Shown here: one piece after another, positions 63,241 to 64,000 of the stretch
Numbering within the stretch: position 1 is the first letter of the stretch
How the letters are laid out: each line of letters begins with the position of its first letter
From: Chitinophaga polysaccharea
GTDB taxonomy: Bacteria; Bacteroidota; Bacteroidia; Chitinophagales; Chitinophagaceae
Length of the DNA: 64,000 bases
Assembly: GCF_902150045.1 (NCBI RefSeq)
Contig: NZ_CABFVU010000001.1
Span: 3,162,001-3,226,000, forward strand
Direction: 5' to 3'
Notes under the pieces: generated by a model
Databases searched by the model: none
What the model was told of the DNA's origin: nothing
What the model saw: the letters and a program-made list of their open reading frames with translations, nothing else
Made by a program: the position numbers and the translations under genes

Positions 63241-63843
63241 TCACTTCTCCGCCACCACCTTAAAATCCTCAAACACCACATCAAAAGGCAACTTTCCCGG
63301 TGCTGCCGCCACTGGTCCTATCTGCACTTTACCGCCAGGAGGGAAATACGCCAGCCGCAGCATATCAAATTTCTTATTATCAAAAGAGTATTCAATCTGC
63401 ACATAATCTCCTTTACGCAATAATTTCAACCACATGCTTTTGGGGCTGTCGTGCCGCGGTACTACAGCCCAATCGGATACTTCACGTGTAACTACGGCGC
63501 TTACATTCTGCACGCCGTCTACATATTCTATCCCTGTTTTAATCCAGTTTTTGGCATCCTTGCGGATCATCAGGCCGGCCTGGTGAAACAGCTCTTTATA
63601 CTGACCGGAAATTTTTACGGTAGCCGTAAAATCACCTTCCTGTTCCTGGTAATAAAAAGGACCGTTATCACGGATGAAGCCATAATGTGTTACCTGCCAG
63701 TAGTCGGTACCGGGGTCAACGGTCACATTGATCCGGTTGTGAACTGCCGACCATTTCTGCGGAGCGTTATACCATTGCATTGTTTGTGCTTTTAATCCCA
63801 TACTTGCTGCTATGAAAGCAGATAATGCTACAATTCTTTTCAT
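63241..63843 (-). CDS. DUF1349 domain protein, secreted
   Basis: 200 aa. Signal peptide MKRIVALSAFIAASMGLKAQ, then a beta-sandwich of the concanavalin-like DUF1349 family: GFIRDNGPFYYQEQEGDFTA, KELFHQAGLMIRKDAKNWIK, GVQNVSAVVTREVSDWAVV. Periplasmic. Lies 40 bp upstream of the sulfatase in the same direction, so it probably works on or with the same glycan. Activity unknown. Confidence 0.85.
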   Translation of the reverse strand: MKRIVALSAFIAASMGLKAQTMQWYNAPQKWSAVHNRINVTVDPGTDYWQVTHYGFIRDNGPFYYQEQEGDFTATVKISGQYKELFHQAGLMIRKDAKNWIKTGIEYVDGVQNVSAVVTREVSDWAVVPRHDSPKSMWLKLLRKGDYVQIEYSFDNKKFDMLRLAYFPPGGKVQIGPVAAAPGKLPFDVVFEDFKVVAEK

Positions 63844-63958
63844 AAATGTTCCCGTAAAAATTTTATGTAAGATGATAAATATTCCCCGTAATAAGTAATT
63901 TTTAGTGATGGGCAGCTGCCCGGGATTTGTTAACTTTAAGAACCCTCATTAACCTGTT

Positions 63959-64000
63959 ATGAACATGCGTGAAGAAAACCCACACACCAGCAAAAGGAAA
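63959..64000 (+). CDS. Start of an unidentified gene (cut by window end)
   Basis: ATG at 63959 and 14 open codons (MNMREENPHTSKRK) to the window edge. A TAACTTTA lies at 63931-63938, near the TAnnTTTG form, giving a plausible promoter about 20 bases upstream. Too short to identify. Confidence 0.4.
   Translation, partial: MNMREENPHTSKRK

Noticed and set aside
1..64000. tRNA genes and CRISPR arrays
   Set aside because: No T-loop/acceptor pattern with a cloverleaf and no regularly spaced direct repeats were found by eye.

Overview
The window looks like chromosomal DNA of a Bacteroidota member close to Chitinophaga (Chitinophagaceae). This is inferred from gene content and from promoter-like motifs of the Bacteroidota type (TAnnTTTG with an upstream TTG), few Shine-Dalgarno sites, beta-propeller/triple-Tyr sensors, DUF4199 and DUF1835 proteins, and an OmpA-type lipoprotein. 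No rRNA, tRNA, CRISPR array, prophage or intact insertion sequence was seen.

Layout. 1-3250: a propeller-type histidine kinase (cut by the window edge) and its NarL-type response regulator. 3314-3697: two tiny membrane ORFs. 4035-9773: a topoisomerase IV operon, parE - DUF1835 - cupin - parC, closed by a 117-bp palindromic element. 9923-11406: MarR, VOC and cupin genes. 11416-19362 (minus): a long run with a dihydroorotase homologue, DUF4199, two glycosyltransferases and the complete GDP-D-glycero-alpha-D-manno-heptose set (gmhA, hddA, gmhB-like, hddC). 19516-22668: HEAT-repeat protein and a DPP-IV peptidase. 22796-24024: a LacI regulator with a nearby double operator. 24297-28598: OmpA lipoprotein, a large outer-membrane barrel protein and a DinB protein.

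28648-34805 (minus) is the most interesting block. It is a tight five-gene operon: a class-I pyridine-nucleotide disulfide oxidoreductase, an ABC ATPase, a fused permease/substrate-binding protein, EgtB and EgtD. EgtD and EgtB make ergothioneine precursors from histidine. The transporter resembles betaine/ergothioneine (EgtUV-like) systems, and its binding domain appears circularly permuted. Synthesis, transport and a thiol/disulfide enzyme may therefore form one low-molecular-weight-thiol system.

35132-36827: dusB (TTG start) and a lipoprotein pseudogene with two frameshifts. 36886-39360: a stand-alone EF-G paralogue behind a leader with two small-ORF/terminator modules, which suggests attenuation. 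39619-48530: aldo/keto reductase, PLP enzyme, GH3 glycosidase, Na+/H+ antiporter, TfoX, Crp/Fnr, an SDR lacking its catalytic Tyr/Lys, and an MFS exporter. 48633-54802: a membrane-spanning one-component sensor diverging from a GH5 and a GH16 glycanase, a probable beta-glucan locus. 54861-64000: MgtC, alpha/beta hydrolase, secreted NUC1 nuclease, glycosyltransferase, MsbA-type exporter, sulfatase and a DUF1349 protein.

Scattered through the window are five copies of a palindromic repeat with a TTTGTCTGACTCA core. Two copies (34871-35075 and 40461-40669) are homologous MITE-like elements of about 205 bp with long terminal inverted repeats. Most copies lie next to a stop codon.
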